In this document: one piece after another, positions 24,958-34,100 of the stretch
Layout: each line of letters opens with the position of its first letter
Position numbering within the stretch: the stretch's first letter is position 1
Source: Streptomyces sp. FIT100
Lineage (GTDB): Bacteria > Actinomycetota > Actinomycetes > Streptomycetales > Streptomycetaceae
Assembly (NCBI RefSeq): GCF_024584805.1
Contig: NZ_CP075715.1
Coordinates: 6,481,526 to 6,545,525, forward strand
Direction: 5' to 3'
Length of the DNA stretch: 64,000 bases
Position numbers and translations under genes: made by a program
Notes under the pieces: generated by a model
Told to the model about the DNA's origin: nothing
Databases searched by the model: none
What the model saw: only the letters and a program-made list of their open reading frames with translations

Positions 24958-25361
24958 CCGTGTGCCTCGGCAACATCTGCCGCTCGCCGTACGCCGCGAG
25001 CGTGCTCGCGTACCACGGAGGCGCGACAGTGGAGGTCCGGTCGGCGGGTTTGCGGGACAAATGGGCCGGCATGCCCGCTCACGAGCGGATGCTTGAACTC
25101 GCCGCGGCCCGTGGCTTCGACCTCACTGCTCACCGAGCCATGCGGGTGACCCTGGAACTGGTCGGGTGGGCGGACGTCGTCTTGGCCATGGACCGTGCGG
25201 TCCTCACAGAACTGGGTGGCCAGGCCGACGACACCACCATCCACAAGTTTGCCCTGTACCTCGGTGACCGGGACGTGCCCGATCCGTACGGGGGTGACTC
25301 GGCGGCCTTCACCGCCTGCGCTGACGTCATCGAGGCGGCCGTGAACCAGCACCTCCCCTGA
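24945..25361 (+). CDS. low-molecular-weight protein-tyrosine/arginine phosphatase
   Basis: 138 residues. The P-loop C-x5-R-S is CLGNICRS (Cys7, Arg13) and the general acid is Asp113 in DPYGG, so the full LMW-PTP catalytic set is present. GTG 24945 has AAAGGG about 7 nt upstream and overlaps the aminotransferase end. In polysaccharide clusters such phosphatases pair with a tyrosine kinase; none is in the window, so the role here (regulation, or use of a phosphorylated intermediate) is open. It is convergent with the MurG-like gene, 23 nt away. Confidence 0.87.
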   Translation: MRILTVCLGNICRSPYAASVLAYHGGATVEVRSAGLRDKWAGMPAHERMLELAAARGFDLTAHRAMRVTLELVGWADVVLAMDRAVLTELGGQADDTTIHKFALYLGDRDVPDPYGGDSAAFTACADVIEAAVNQHLP

Positions 25362-25384
25362 TGCCGCCCCGTCGAGCTGGGGCC

Positions 25385-26554
25385 CTACGTTCCGGCCGCA
25401 GCGAGCATCACGTCGACCAGGCGGTCGGCAGCATCGGGACGACCGAACGAGCGGGCGCGCTCAGCCATCGCCGCACGCCGCTCGGGGTCGGTCAACAGCG
25501 GCGCCACAGCGTCGCGGAGCCGCACGGCGGTCACGTCGTCGACCAGTGCAACGGCGGCCCCGTTGTCCGCCAAGTGCCTCGCGTTGTGCGCCTGCTCGTT
25601 CCCGGCCGACGTGGCGAGCGGTACGAACACTCCGGGCTTGCCCAGTGCCGTCAGCTCGGCGATTGTTCCCGCACCGCTTCGGGAGATCACCACGTCGGCC
25701 AGCGCGAGGATGTCGGGCAGCTCGGCGCCCACGTACCCCGTCAGGTGGTAGCGCGCTGCACTCGGCGCGGGCAGGTGCGCGGTGTGCTGCCGCAGCTCGG
25801 TGACATTGTCCGGGCCGCACTGGTGGACCACGTTGGCATGCTCCAGCAGCCACGGCAGTGCGTCGCGCACGAGGCGGTTGATCTGCTGGGAACCCTGCGC
25901 ACCGCCCGTCACGTAGACGGTCGGCAGACGCCGGTCGAACCCTCGCAAGCCCAGGGCGTCGATGGCCTTGTCGGCCTGTCCGGTGAACACCTCCGCTCGC
26001 ACCGGGTTCCCGGTCACCACCGCTGCGGCGCGCACGCCTTCCGGAAGCAGCGGCAGTGTGGACTCCGAGGACACCGCCACCCGCGTCGCCGCGCCGGCCA
26101 GCGTCTTGTTGGCCAGGCCCAGACGCACGGTCTGCTCGTGCACGACCAGGGGGACATGGCACAGCCGGGTCGCCGCGATGCCGACGGGCACGGCAACGTA
26201 TCCGCCGGTCGCCAGCACCACGTCGGGGCGGAAGTTGTTGATCGCTTTCCGGGCCTGGAGCACGCCGATCGGGACGCGACTCATGTCCGCCACATTCGCC
26301 CGGGAGACCAGCTTGAACGGATTCTTCGAGCGGCGGATCTTGCCCGTGGCGACTGGCGTGAAGGCCACACCTTCAGCGGCTGCGACCTTCGACTCCAAGC
26401 TGTTGGCCTGACCCACCCAGAGCACTTCCAGCCCGCGGTCCTGCGCCGAAAGGCGGGACTGAAGCGTGCGCAGCGCAGTCAGGGCCGGGTATGTGTGCCC
26501 GCCAGTCCCGCCACCAGTAACGACCAAGCGGAAGGGACGGTGATTGCTGCTCAC
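25385..26554 (-). CDS. MurG-like glycosyltransferase (GT28 type)
   Basis: 389 residues. The N-terminal acceptor-side loop is GGGTGGHTYPAL (14-25), followed by LWVGQANSLESKVAAAEGV, VLATGGYVAVPVGIAA, VHEQTVRLGLANK and the donor-side segments YVTGGAQGSQQINRLVRDAL, ISRSGAGTIAELTALGKPGVFVPLATSAGNEQ. Order and motifs are those of MurG, which adds GlcNAc to lipid I on the inner membrane face. It lies outside a cell-wall gene context and the sugar-site residues differ enough that a dedicated paralogue is likely. GTG 26554 has TGGAG about 9 nt upstream. It converges on the amino-sugar operon. Confidence 0.8.
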   Translation of the reverse strand: MSSNHRPFRLVVTGGGTGGHTYPALTALRTLQSRLSAQDRGLEVLWVGQANSLESKVAAAEGVAFTPVATGKIRRSKNPFKLVSRANVADMSRVPIGVLQARKAINNFRPDVVLATGGYVAVPVGIAATRLCHVPLVVHEQTVRLGLANKTLAGAATRVAVSSESTLPLLPEGVRAAAVVTGNPVRAEVFTGQADKAIDALGLRGFDRRLPTVYVTGGAQGSQQINRLVRDALPWLLEHANVVHQCGPDNVTELRQHTAHLPAPSAARYHLTGYVGAELPDILALADVVISRSGAGTIAELTALGKPGVFVPLATSAGNEQAHNARHLADNGAAVALVDDVTAVRLRDAVAPLLTDPERRAAMAERARSFGRPDAADRLVDVMLAAAGT

Positions 26555-26743
26555 AGAGACGGCTCCAGTCACTCTCGAACACTGCACGAAATCGGGCGGG
26601 ATCAGAGCCCGCGAGGCGTGGCGGCCCAGGCCCCGAGCCTCCCACAGCCAAAGGCCCGTCGACTGCATGTCCAACCCGGTCCTGCCAACGTGCCTGCACC
26701 CGGTCGGAGGCGTGAGACGAACAGGCGCCACTGCCGTGTTCGC

Positions 26744-29107
26744 TCAGGCGGGCAGCCCCCACGGTGGTGCCGGTTCGGTCGGGGTGACCGGGCGGATGGT
26801 CAGGTCCGGGCGGTCGCCGCGGGCGGTGATCAGCGCGGACTCGTCCTTGGGCAGGGGGATGCGTACGACGCCCTCGCCCTGGTCCTCGTACGGCAGCGGC
26901 CGCCCCCGACCGTCGTGCACGTCGACCGGGCCCTCGATCCCGTGGCGCACGGTGCATGGCGCACCCGCCTCGCTCCGTAGCCGCACCCAGCGGGTCACCC
27001 CGGCTTCCCGTACGGCGCTCAGCAGGAAGGCGCCCTGGGTGCGGAAGTCGTGGACCGTGACGTCGCGCCAGACGGCGGGGAGGGCCGGGAAGACACGGAT
27101 GACGCCGCCCCAGGACTGGCAGACCATGTCGTGCAGCGACTGGGCCGCGGACAGCGGTGTCTCGATCACCGGGCCCGACTCCTGGTACATGGTGTTGGGC
27201 TGGATGAACCGGCGCATCAGCTCGCCCAGGTACGTCAGCGCGTCCTCGCCCTTGCCCAGCAGGGCCGACATCGATGCGGCGCCCGTGAACGTGTAGCCCT
27301 GGAGGGCGCCTTCGAAGCTCACCCAGTGGTCGAGCGAGGTCTCGATCAGCGCCCGTTCCCCGGGGGTGCGGCCGGTGACCTCGTGGAGTGGGTAGACCGC
27401 GAGGAGGTGGGAGTAGTGCCGGTGGGACTTGGCGAAGGGCACCCCGGCGCCGATCATGTAGCCGTTGGCGTCCACGGGGTACGGCACGAGCTTCGCGAGC
27501 ACCTCCTGCCAGCGCGCGGTCAGGGGGTCGTCGACGCCGAGCTCCCGCGCGGAGTCGAGGAGCGTGCGGCAGCCCCAGCGCAGCAGCATCAGGTCGTAGT
27601 TGCAGTCGGGGGCGTCGACCCCGTACTCGGGCGAGAAGGTGGGCGGCAGATGCAGCCTGCCGTCCGCTCCCGGCGTGAGGAAGTGCAGGTAGTAGTTGAC
27701 CGCCTTGCGCAGCAGCGGGAAGAGGGTGTCGCGCAGGATCGACTCGTCCATGGTGTGGCGGTAGGACAGCCAGACGTTGTGCAGCGCCCAGACGAGGTTG
27801 CCGATCTCGGGGGTGGGAGGGTTCTGGCCGGGGATGCCGACCCCGTAGCCGTTCCCCGCGGGTGTGTGGAAGCCGTTGCGCAGCCGTATGTCGGTGGTGC
27901 GGGGCATCCCTGCCGAGTCGGCGCGGTAGGCGGGGGCCACCTCGGCCGACAGCTGCTCCCGGAACTCGCTCAACGCCCGGGTGACGGCGTCGAGTTCGAG
28001 GTGGTTGGAGCCGTGGATCAACCAGTACTCCAGCTGCACGTTGAGGTTCCACCAGGTGGCGGGCCAGGGTGTGGGTTCCAGCCAGGGGCCGCAGGTCGCC
28101 ATCACGGGTGCGTCCCTGCGGGCGGCGGAAGCCGTCTTGTAGAGCTGGATCCAGTAGAAGCGCTGCAATCGCGCGTCCGGCACGGACAGGAAGCTCTTGC
28201 GGTAGAAGCGCTGCCACCACACGCGGTGGGGGAGTGCGAGCACGTCGTACGGCACCGCCGACGCGCCCCGTACGGCCTTCAGGGCCCGGTCGCGCGCCGT
28301 CGTGCCGGGGAAGGAGCGCGCCACGGAGACATGCAGCGTGCGCCGGTCACCGCGGGTGGTCTCGCGCCAGGCCGTGGTGTGCTGACCGCCCGCCAGCAGT
28401 GGCTGTACGGCGGCGGTCGCGTCGCCGTGCCGTTCGACGACGGCCGGCGGGTTGCCCTCGTAGCCCTCCGGCAGCGGGCGGAACGCGGCGCGCGGGCTGA
28501 TCGCCTCGGCCGGGTGGAAGACCCAGCGGAAGCCGCGCTCTCCCTCGCTGGGGGTGACCTCGACGACGAGCACGGAGGCGGAGGTGTGGACGAAGCCACG
28601 CAGGTGCAGCGTGCCCGCGGTGGTGGTGAGGCTGCCGGTCAGTTCGGCGTCGCGCAGCCGCAGCCGCCAGTCGACGGCGGTGACGGTGCCGACGGGTTCG
28701 AGGGTGAAGTGGCCGACGGGCAGCCGCGCGAGACCGAAGAGGGAGCCGAACTCCGGGCGGTGGTCCTGGACTTCGGAGTGCTGGACGGTGAAGCGGATCG
28801 CGTTGGCGCCCGGGCCGGGCTCGGCGTAGATGCCGGAGCCCAGGTATCCGTTGCCGAGGAACGGCCCTTCGTACCAGGTCGCGGGCGACCGCCGCCAGAC
28901 GAGGTCGGCGTCGTCGAGGACCGTGCGCCAGATGTCCTCGCGGGGGCCGGCGGCGTCGGCGCGGAGGGAGGCGGCGCCACCGGCCGGGGGCGTGGCGGCG
29001 TGTGCGGGACCGGACACCGCGCCCCCGGCGACGAGCGCGCTGCCGACCGCCGTACCGCCGGCGAGAACGGACCTTCTGGACAGGCTGACCATGACGCCTC
29101 CATTCAT
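26744..29107 (-). CDS. secreted GH95-like glycoside hydrolase (Tat substrate)
   Basis: 787 residues. The N-terminus carries a Tat motif SLSRRSVLAGG followed by a hydrophobic stretch and AHA cleavage-like site near residue 50. The N-terminal beta-domain (WYEGPFLGNGYLGSGIYAEPG) and (alpha/alpha)6 barrel segments (WWNLNVQLEYWLIHGSNHLEL, SHRHYSHLLAVYPL, WGGVIRVFPALPAVWRDVTVHDFRTQGAFLLSA) fit GH95/alpha-fucosidase-like enzymes. It would release sugars outside the cell. Start ATG 29107 has AAGGAAAGAG upstream; ATG 29092 with GGAGG 4 nt away is possible. A nearby fucose-type oxidation operon at 1.9-4.1 kb could use L-fucose, but linkage is only suggestive. Confidence 0.78.
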   Translation of the reverse strand: MNGGVMVSLSRRSVLAGGTAVGSALVAGGAVSGPAHAATPPAGGAASLRADAAGPREDIWRTVLDDADLVWRRSPATWYEGPFLGNGYLGSGIYAEPGPGANAIRFTVQHSEVQDHRPEFGSLFGLARLPVGHFTLEPVGTVTAVDWRLRLRDAELTGSLTTTAGTLHLRGFVHTSASVLVVEVTPSEGERGFRWVFHPAEAISPRAAFRPLPEGYEGNPPAVVERHGDATAAVQPLLAGGQHTTAWRETTRGDRRTLHVSVARSFPGTTARDRALKAVRGASAVPYDVLALPHRVWWQRFYRKSFLSVPDARLQRFYWIQLYKTASAARRDAPVMATCGPWLEPTPWPATWWNLNVQLEYWLIHGSNHLELDAVTRALSEFREQLSAEVAPAYRADSAGMPRTTDIRLRNGFHTPAGNGYGVGIPGQNPPTPEIGNLVWALHNVWLSYRHTMDESILRDTLFPLLRKAVNYYLHFLTPGADGRLHLPPTFSPEYGVDAPDCNYDLMLLRWGCRTLLDSARELGVDDPLTARWQEVLAKLVPYPVDANGYMIGAGVPFAKSHRHYSHLLAVYPLHEVTGRTPGERALIETSLDHWVSFEGALQGYTFTGAASMSALLGKGEDALTYLGELMRRFIQPNTMYQESGPVIETPLSAAQSLHDMVCQSWGGVIRVFPALPAVWRDVTVHDFRTQGAFLLSAVREAGVTRWVRLRSEAGAPCTVRHGIEGPVDVHDGRGRPLPYEDQGEGVVRIPLPKDESALITARGDRPDLTIRPVTPTEPAPPWGLPA

Positions 29108-29205
29108 CCGAGCTCTTTCCTTGCGGAAGTTAGGAATGTGGCATGGCGCTGTCAATGGGGTGGGAGAGATCCGATGTGTCTCCGTGCCTCGGAACCCGGT
29201 CGCCC

Positions 29206-29250
29206 CTCCCTGCCCATCCCCTCCCTGCCCATCCCCTCCCTGCCCATCCC
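29206..29250. repeat. three perfect 15-bp tandem repeats
   Basis: Three exact copies of CTCCCTGCCCATCCC between the DUF456 stop and the glycosidase start. They lie upstream of the glycosidase on its strand and could affect its expression. Confidence 0.85.
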
Positions 29251-29273
29251 CATCCGTCCCCGCCCACCCGCAC

Positions 29274-29756
29274 TCAGCCCCGGATCACCGCACCCACCCA
29301 CACCCCCGCCACCAGCAGACACCCCAGCAGCTCCACCAGGATGCTCGTCCCCGCGGCACGCATCACCGTCCGCGTCGACAGCATCGCCTCGCCGTGCCCG
29401 CCCAGCCGCAGCCGCTCGCTGCCGTACACCCCGCCGACGAAGCCCAGCACCGCGCCCACGACGGGCAGCAGGACGAAGCCGACCAGCGCCCCCGCCCCCG
29501 CGAACAGCGCCATCCGGGGGGTGATGCCCACCCCGCGCAGCCGCCGCGGACCCAGCAGCCAGACGACCGTCTGATCGACCAGCAGCAGCGCGGTCGCGCC
29601 GACCAGCACCCACCAGGCCAGGGTGGTCCTCTCGTGAAGGGACCACCAGGCCACCCCGGACCAGACGAGCCAGGTGCCGGGAACGCCGGGGACCAGCACC
29701 CCGCACAGGCCGAGCAGCATCACCATGCCGACCAGGACGAGCTGCCATGCCTCCAT
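29274..29756 (-). CDS. DUF456 family membrane protein
   Basis: 160 residues, nearly all hydrophobic, with about four membrane segments: LVLVGMVMLLGLCGVLVPGVPGTWLVW, WWVLVGATALLLV, ALFAGAGALVGFVLLPVVGAVLGFVGG and GTSILVELLGCLLVAGVWVGAVI. The GVLVPGVPGT turn and the Gly-zipper-like third segment are typical of DUF456. Function unknown. ATG 29756; only a weak site (TGGGCGG) precedes it. Confidence 0.82.
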   Translation of the reverse strand: MEAWQLVLVGMVMLLGLCGVLVPGVPGTWLVWSGVAWWSLHERTTLAWWVLVGATALLLVDQTVVWLLGPRRLRGVGITPRMALFAGAGALVGFVLLPVVGAVLGFVGGVYGSERLRLGGHGEAMLSTRTVMRAAGTSILVELLGCLLVAGVWVGAVIRG

Positions 29757-29840
29757 CCGCCCAGCGTGCAGGAGCCCCACCGGCCGCGCAGGTCGCGCAT
29801 GGTGGCGGGCCGTGAGTCCGCCCGTGCCGAACCGGGGCTC

Positions 29841-29942
29841 GGTCCTGCGTGCCGGATCCCGCCCGTGCAGAGCCGGATCCTGGTCCTGCGTGCCGGATCC
29901 CGCCCGTGCAGAGCCGGATCCTGGTCCTGCGTGCCGGATCCC
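29841..29942. repeat. 41-bp minisatellite, about 2.5 copies
   Basis: Copies at 29841-29881 and 29882-29922 are identical over 41 bp, starting GGTCCTGCGTGCCGGATCCC; a third copy keeps its first 20 bp (29923-29942) and then a diverged half unit follows. It lies between the DUF456 start and the stop of the LuxR-type gene. 41 is not a multiple of 3, so any coding use would shift frame. Confidence 0.9.
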
Positions 29943-29946
29943 GGTC

Positions 29947-30945
29947 CTACGCGCCGGACCCCGGCTCGCGGGCCACCCACCCCTTCTCGTACGCATGCCA
30001 GCCCAGCTGCAGCCGCGTCGTCACCCCGGCCAGCTCCATCAGCCCCTTGACCCGTCGCTGTACGGTCCGCAGCCCCAGGTCCAGCTGCTTGGCGACGCTC
30101 GCGTCCGTCATCCCGGCAAGCAGCAGCGACAGGACCTCCAGATCGGTCGCGTCGGGACCGGTCGTGCTCTCCTCCGTCAGCTGCGCGCCCGCGCCGAGCC
30201 GCAGCGGCAGCGCATCCCGCCACACCGACTCGAACAGCCCCATCAGGGACTCCAGCAGTCCGCTCGCGTGGACCACCAGCGCCGCGGGCTCCGAACCCCG
30301 ACCGGTCAGCGGCACCATCGCCAGCGCCCGGTCCGCGACGACGAGTTTGGTCGGCACCCGGTCCACGACCCGGACCTGCTCGTCGCGGCCGAGCGACGCC
30401 GACACCTCGGTGAGCCCGGTCGGCAGCGCCAGCACCTCGCGCTCGATGACGATGCGGTACGCGACCCCGCGCTGCGAGGCCCGCTCCTCCGCCTCGTTCT
30501 CCGTCCCCGACACCACCACCGGCTTGCCGGTGACCAGTGCGCACACCTCGTCCGCGGCGCCCAGCTGAAGCTGGAGGAAGCGGTGGGCCACCGCGTCCGC
30601 TCCCGTCACCACCTCGACGAGGTCGTGCACGGCCGGCTCCGCCGCCTCCGCCCGGTACTCCTCCGCGAGCAGCGCCGCCGCCAGCTCCGCCTGCTCCAGC
30701 TCGTGGCGCTGCTGGGTGAGCAGCGCCCCGAGCGCGACCGCGGGCGGCGCCGCCACCCAGCGGCCGGTGCGGGCGGACGACTGCGCCGCGAGACCGTGCC
30801 GTTCCAGCCGGCGCAGCGCACTCTCGGTGTCCGTCTCCGGCAGCGCGAGCCGGTGCGCCAGATCGGGCACCTCCGCGGCGCCCAGCGCCACCAGCGCCCG
30901 GTACGCCGACTCCTGCCGAGCATCGAGACCTATCGCTCCCAGCAC
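29947..30945 (-). CDS. LuxR-type regulator with N-terminal TrmB-like winged helix
   Basis: 332 residues. Residues 1-70 (LDARQESAYRALVALGAAEVPDLAHRLALPETDTESALRRLE) look like a TrmB/MarR-like winged helix. The C-terminus (ATDLEVLSLLLAGMTDASVAKQLDLGLRTVQRRVKGLMELAG) is a LuxR/NarL-type HTH. The middle is a poorly conserved sensing region. The start GTG 30945 has GGAGGGG about 7 nt upstream. It is divergent from the secreted subtilase with 198 nt between, so it may control that gene; proteins of this build are common and uncharacterised in Streptomyces. Confidence 0.82.
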   Translation of the reverse strand: MLGAIGLDARQESAYRALVALGAAEVPDLAHRLALPETDTESALRRLERHGLAAQSSARTGRWVAAPPAVALGALLTQQRHELEQAELAAALLAEEYRAEAAEPAVHDLVEVVTGADAVAHRFLQLQLGAADEVCALVTGKPVVVSGTENEAEERASQRGVAYRIVIEREVLALPTGLTEVSASLGRDEQVRVVDRVPTKLVVADRALAMVPLTGRGSEPAALVVHASGLLESLMGLFESVWRDALPLRLGAGAQLTEESTTGPDATDLEVLSLLLAGMTDASVAKQLDLGLRTVQRRVKGLMELAGVTTRLQLGWHAYEKGWVAREPGSGA

Positions 30946-31143
30946 CCCTGACCCCTCCCCGGACCTGTGCGTTCGCTGTACGCAGGACATGATCGTGGCG
31001 GAAAGCGGCCACGGCGTAAACCCGCCGCCCGCATCATCCCTGCATCGTCCGTCGCTCTGCCAAGGTGGCGCCACCGCAGCACCAACAGCCTCCGGACATG
31101 AGCGCTTTGGCTGTCTGTGTCCGGAAATTCACTGGGGAGAGCG

Positions 31144-34100
31144 ATGCGCCCGATATCGCGAACGGTCCTGGGGGCAGCCACCGCCGCCGTCCTGGCCGTG
31201 ACCGCGGTCGCCCCGTCCGAGGCCGCAGGGCCGCAGGACGGACCGGCCGGAAACCGACCGCTGACCGGCACGCGGGCGGCAACGGCCGCCGGGGGACAGC
31301 CCGTCACGGTCACCCTCGTCACCGGCGACCGGGTCCTGGTGCGCGGCGCGGGCACCGAGAGCCCCGCGGCGACGGCGCTGCCGCGCGAGGACGGGACCGT
31401 ACCGCTGCTCCAGACCCGCCAGTCGGGCAAGGACCTGTACGTCTACCCGGAGGGCGCGACCGGCGCGCTCGCCGCGGGCCGGGTCGACCAGGAGCTGTTC
31501 AACGTCACCGGGCTGATCCGGCAGGGCTACGACGACGCGCACAGCAAGACCCTGCCGCTCATCGCCGTCTACGGCACCGACGTAGCCCGCTCCGCCCCGG
31601 CCGTCCCGCGCGGCGCCGAGCGCTCCCTGGTGCTGCCCGCCGTCGGCGGCGTCGCCCTGAAGGCCGACAAGAAGCAGACCGCAGGCTTCTGGGCCGATGT
31701 CACGAGCCCGCGCTCACGCGCCGCAGCCGGCCTGGACAAGCTCTGGCTCGACCGCAAGGTCCGGGCCACGCTGGACCGTTCCACGAAGCAGGTCCACGCC
31801 CCCGAGGCATGGGCCGCCGGATACGACGGCAAGGGCACCAAGGTCGCCGTCCTCGACACCGGCGCCGACGCCGAACACCCGGATCTCAAGGGCCGGATCA
31901 CCGCCCAGCAGAACTTCACGGACGCCGCGGACGCCGGCGACCGCCAGGGCCACGGCACCCACACCATCTCCACCGTCGGCGGCTCCGGCGCCGCGAGCGA
32001 CGGGAAGATGAAGGGCGTCGCCCCGGGAGCGGACCTCCTCAACGGCAAGGTCCTCAACGACTACGGCGAGGGCGCCACCTCCTGGATCATCGCCGGCATG
32101 CAGTGGGCCGTGGACCAGCGGGCCGACGTCGTCTCCATGAGCCTCGGCAGCCAGGAGCCCACGGACTGCTCCGACCCCATGGGCGTCGCCGCCGAGGAAC
32201 TCGCCCGGACGTCCGGCACGTTGTTCGTGGTCGCCGCGGGCAACTCCGGCCCCGCGCTCAACACGGTCTCCTCGCCGGCCTGCGCGCCCGGCGTCCTCAC
32301 CGTCGGCGCCGTCGACCGCGACGACTCCACCGCGAACTTCTCCAGCCGCGGCCCCGCGATCGTCTCGCACACCCTCAAGCCCGAGATCGCCGCGCCCGGC
32401 GTCGCCATCTCCGCCGCCGCCGCGGGCGGCCGCGGCGTGTACGCGTACCAGTCCATGTCCGGTACGTCGATGGCCACCCCCCATGTCGCGGGCGCCGCGG
32501 CCATCCTGAAGCAGCGCCACCCCGACTGGACCGCTCAGCAACTCAAGGCCGCGCTCGTCTCGTCCGCGAAGGCCACGGTCCCCGGCGACGTACGCGAGAC
32601 CGGTGCCGGCCGGCTCGACGTCGAGGCCGCCGTCGGCGCCACCGTCACCGGTGCACCCGCCGTCCAGGGCGGCGCCTTCAACTGGCCGCAGCACAGCAGC
32701 GACCGCACCACCGTCACACTGCCCTACACCAACCACGGCACCACGCCGGTCGGACTCGACCTCGATGTCACCGATGTGACCGGCAACGACGGCTCGCGCG
32801 TGCGCTCCACCCCCGCCCGGCTCGGCACCCGCTCCGTCACCGTGCAGGCGGGCGCCACCGCCGAGGTCCCGCTGATCCTCGACCCGTCCGCACGCCTCGA
32901 CCGCGCCCAGTACGGCGACCTCACCGGACGGGTCATCGCCACCGCGCGCGGCGGCGTCCATGTCTCCACCCCCTTCGCGCTCCACGTCGAACCGGAGACC
33001 GTCACCCTGCGCGTCAAGCTCGTCGACCGCGCCGGAAACCCGGCCTCGGGCGCGTCCTCGCTCGACGTCATCGGCACCGACACCGCCACCGGCGAACGCC
33101 GCTTCAACGAAGGCGCCGCCGACCAGATCTACCGGCTGCGCCCCGGCTCCTACTTCCTCTCCTCCTTCGTCACCGGCCCCGTCGACGGCCAGGAGAGCAT
33201 CTCCTACTTCGGCCGCCCGCAGCTGGAGCTGGTCAAGGACACCACGGTCGTCCTCGACGCCCGCAAGGCCCACCGCCTGAAGGTGACCACCGACAGACCC
33301 GGGGAGAACCGCGCCGGCACCCTCGCCTTCGCCCGCTCCTGGGACGGCTGGCTCCACGCCGGAACGATCACCGGATCCCGCCAGATCCAGCAGTTCCACG
33401 CCTCCGTCGACGGCAGCGCACACGAGGGCGACTTCGAGTTCGGCAGCTACTGGCGCCGCTACGCCCCGCAGATCAGCGAACTCGCCGTCACCGGCGGCCC
33501 CGTGCTGCACCCGCTGACCTCCGGCTTCGGCGCCGCCAACCTCGACGGCACGGGTGCGGCCCGGCTCGTCGACGCCGGCACGGGCACGGCGGCGGAGCTC
33601 GCCGCGGCCGGGGCCAAGGGCCGGATCGTCCTCGTCCGCGTTCCCGACGACAGCACCTCCGTCGGCGCCCAGGCCCAGGCCGCCAAGGCCGCGGGCGCCG
33701 CCGCCCTGATCGCCCACCGGGCCGCGCCCGGCGCCTGGTACCCGACCGCCGGGTTCCTCGGCGCTCAGCTGCCCGCGCTCTCCGTGCCCTCCGACGAGGC
33801 CGCCGGTCTGCTCACACGGCTCGCGGCCGGACCGGTCACGCTGCGCTGGAAGGCCACCGCGAAGAGCCCGTACGTCTACAACCTCGCCTTCCCCGAGAAC
33901 GGCCCGATCACCTCGGACCGCACCTACCGGGTCCGCGACAGCAGGCTCGGCGCGACCGAGGCGACGTACCGCGCGATGGGCACCCCCGCCGACTACCTGG
34001 ACACCGTCTCCGCGGTGCGCCCGGACACCGGGCAGACCATCTACCTCGGCGGGCTCGTCGACGTGGTCGCGGCGCCGGGCACGCGCACCGAGTACCACTC

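Noticed and set aside
27050..29524. Plus-strand 824-codon frame opposite the glycosidase
   Set aside because: Antisense of a gene with a Tat signal and GH motifs; no domain of its own.
29841..29942. CRISPR-like repeat
   Set aside because: The 41-bp copies are directly adjacent with no spacers and no cas genes are nearby.
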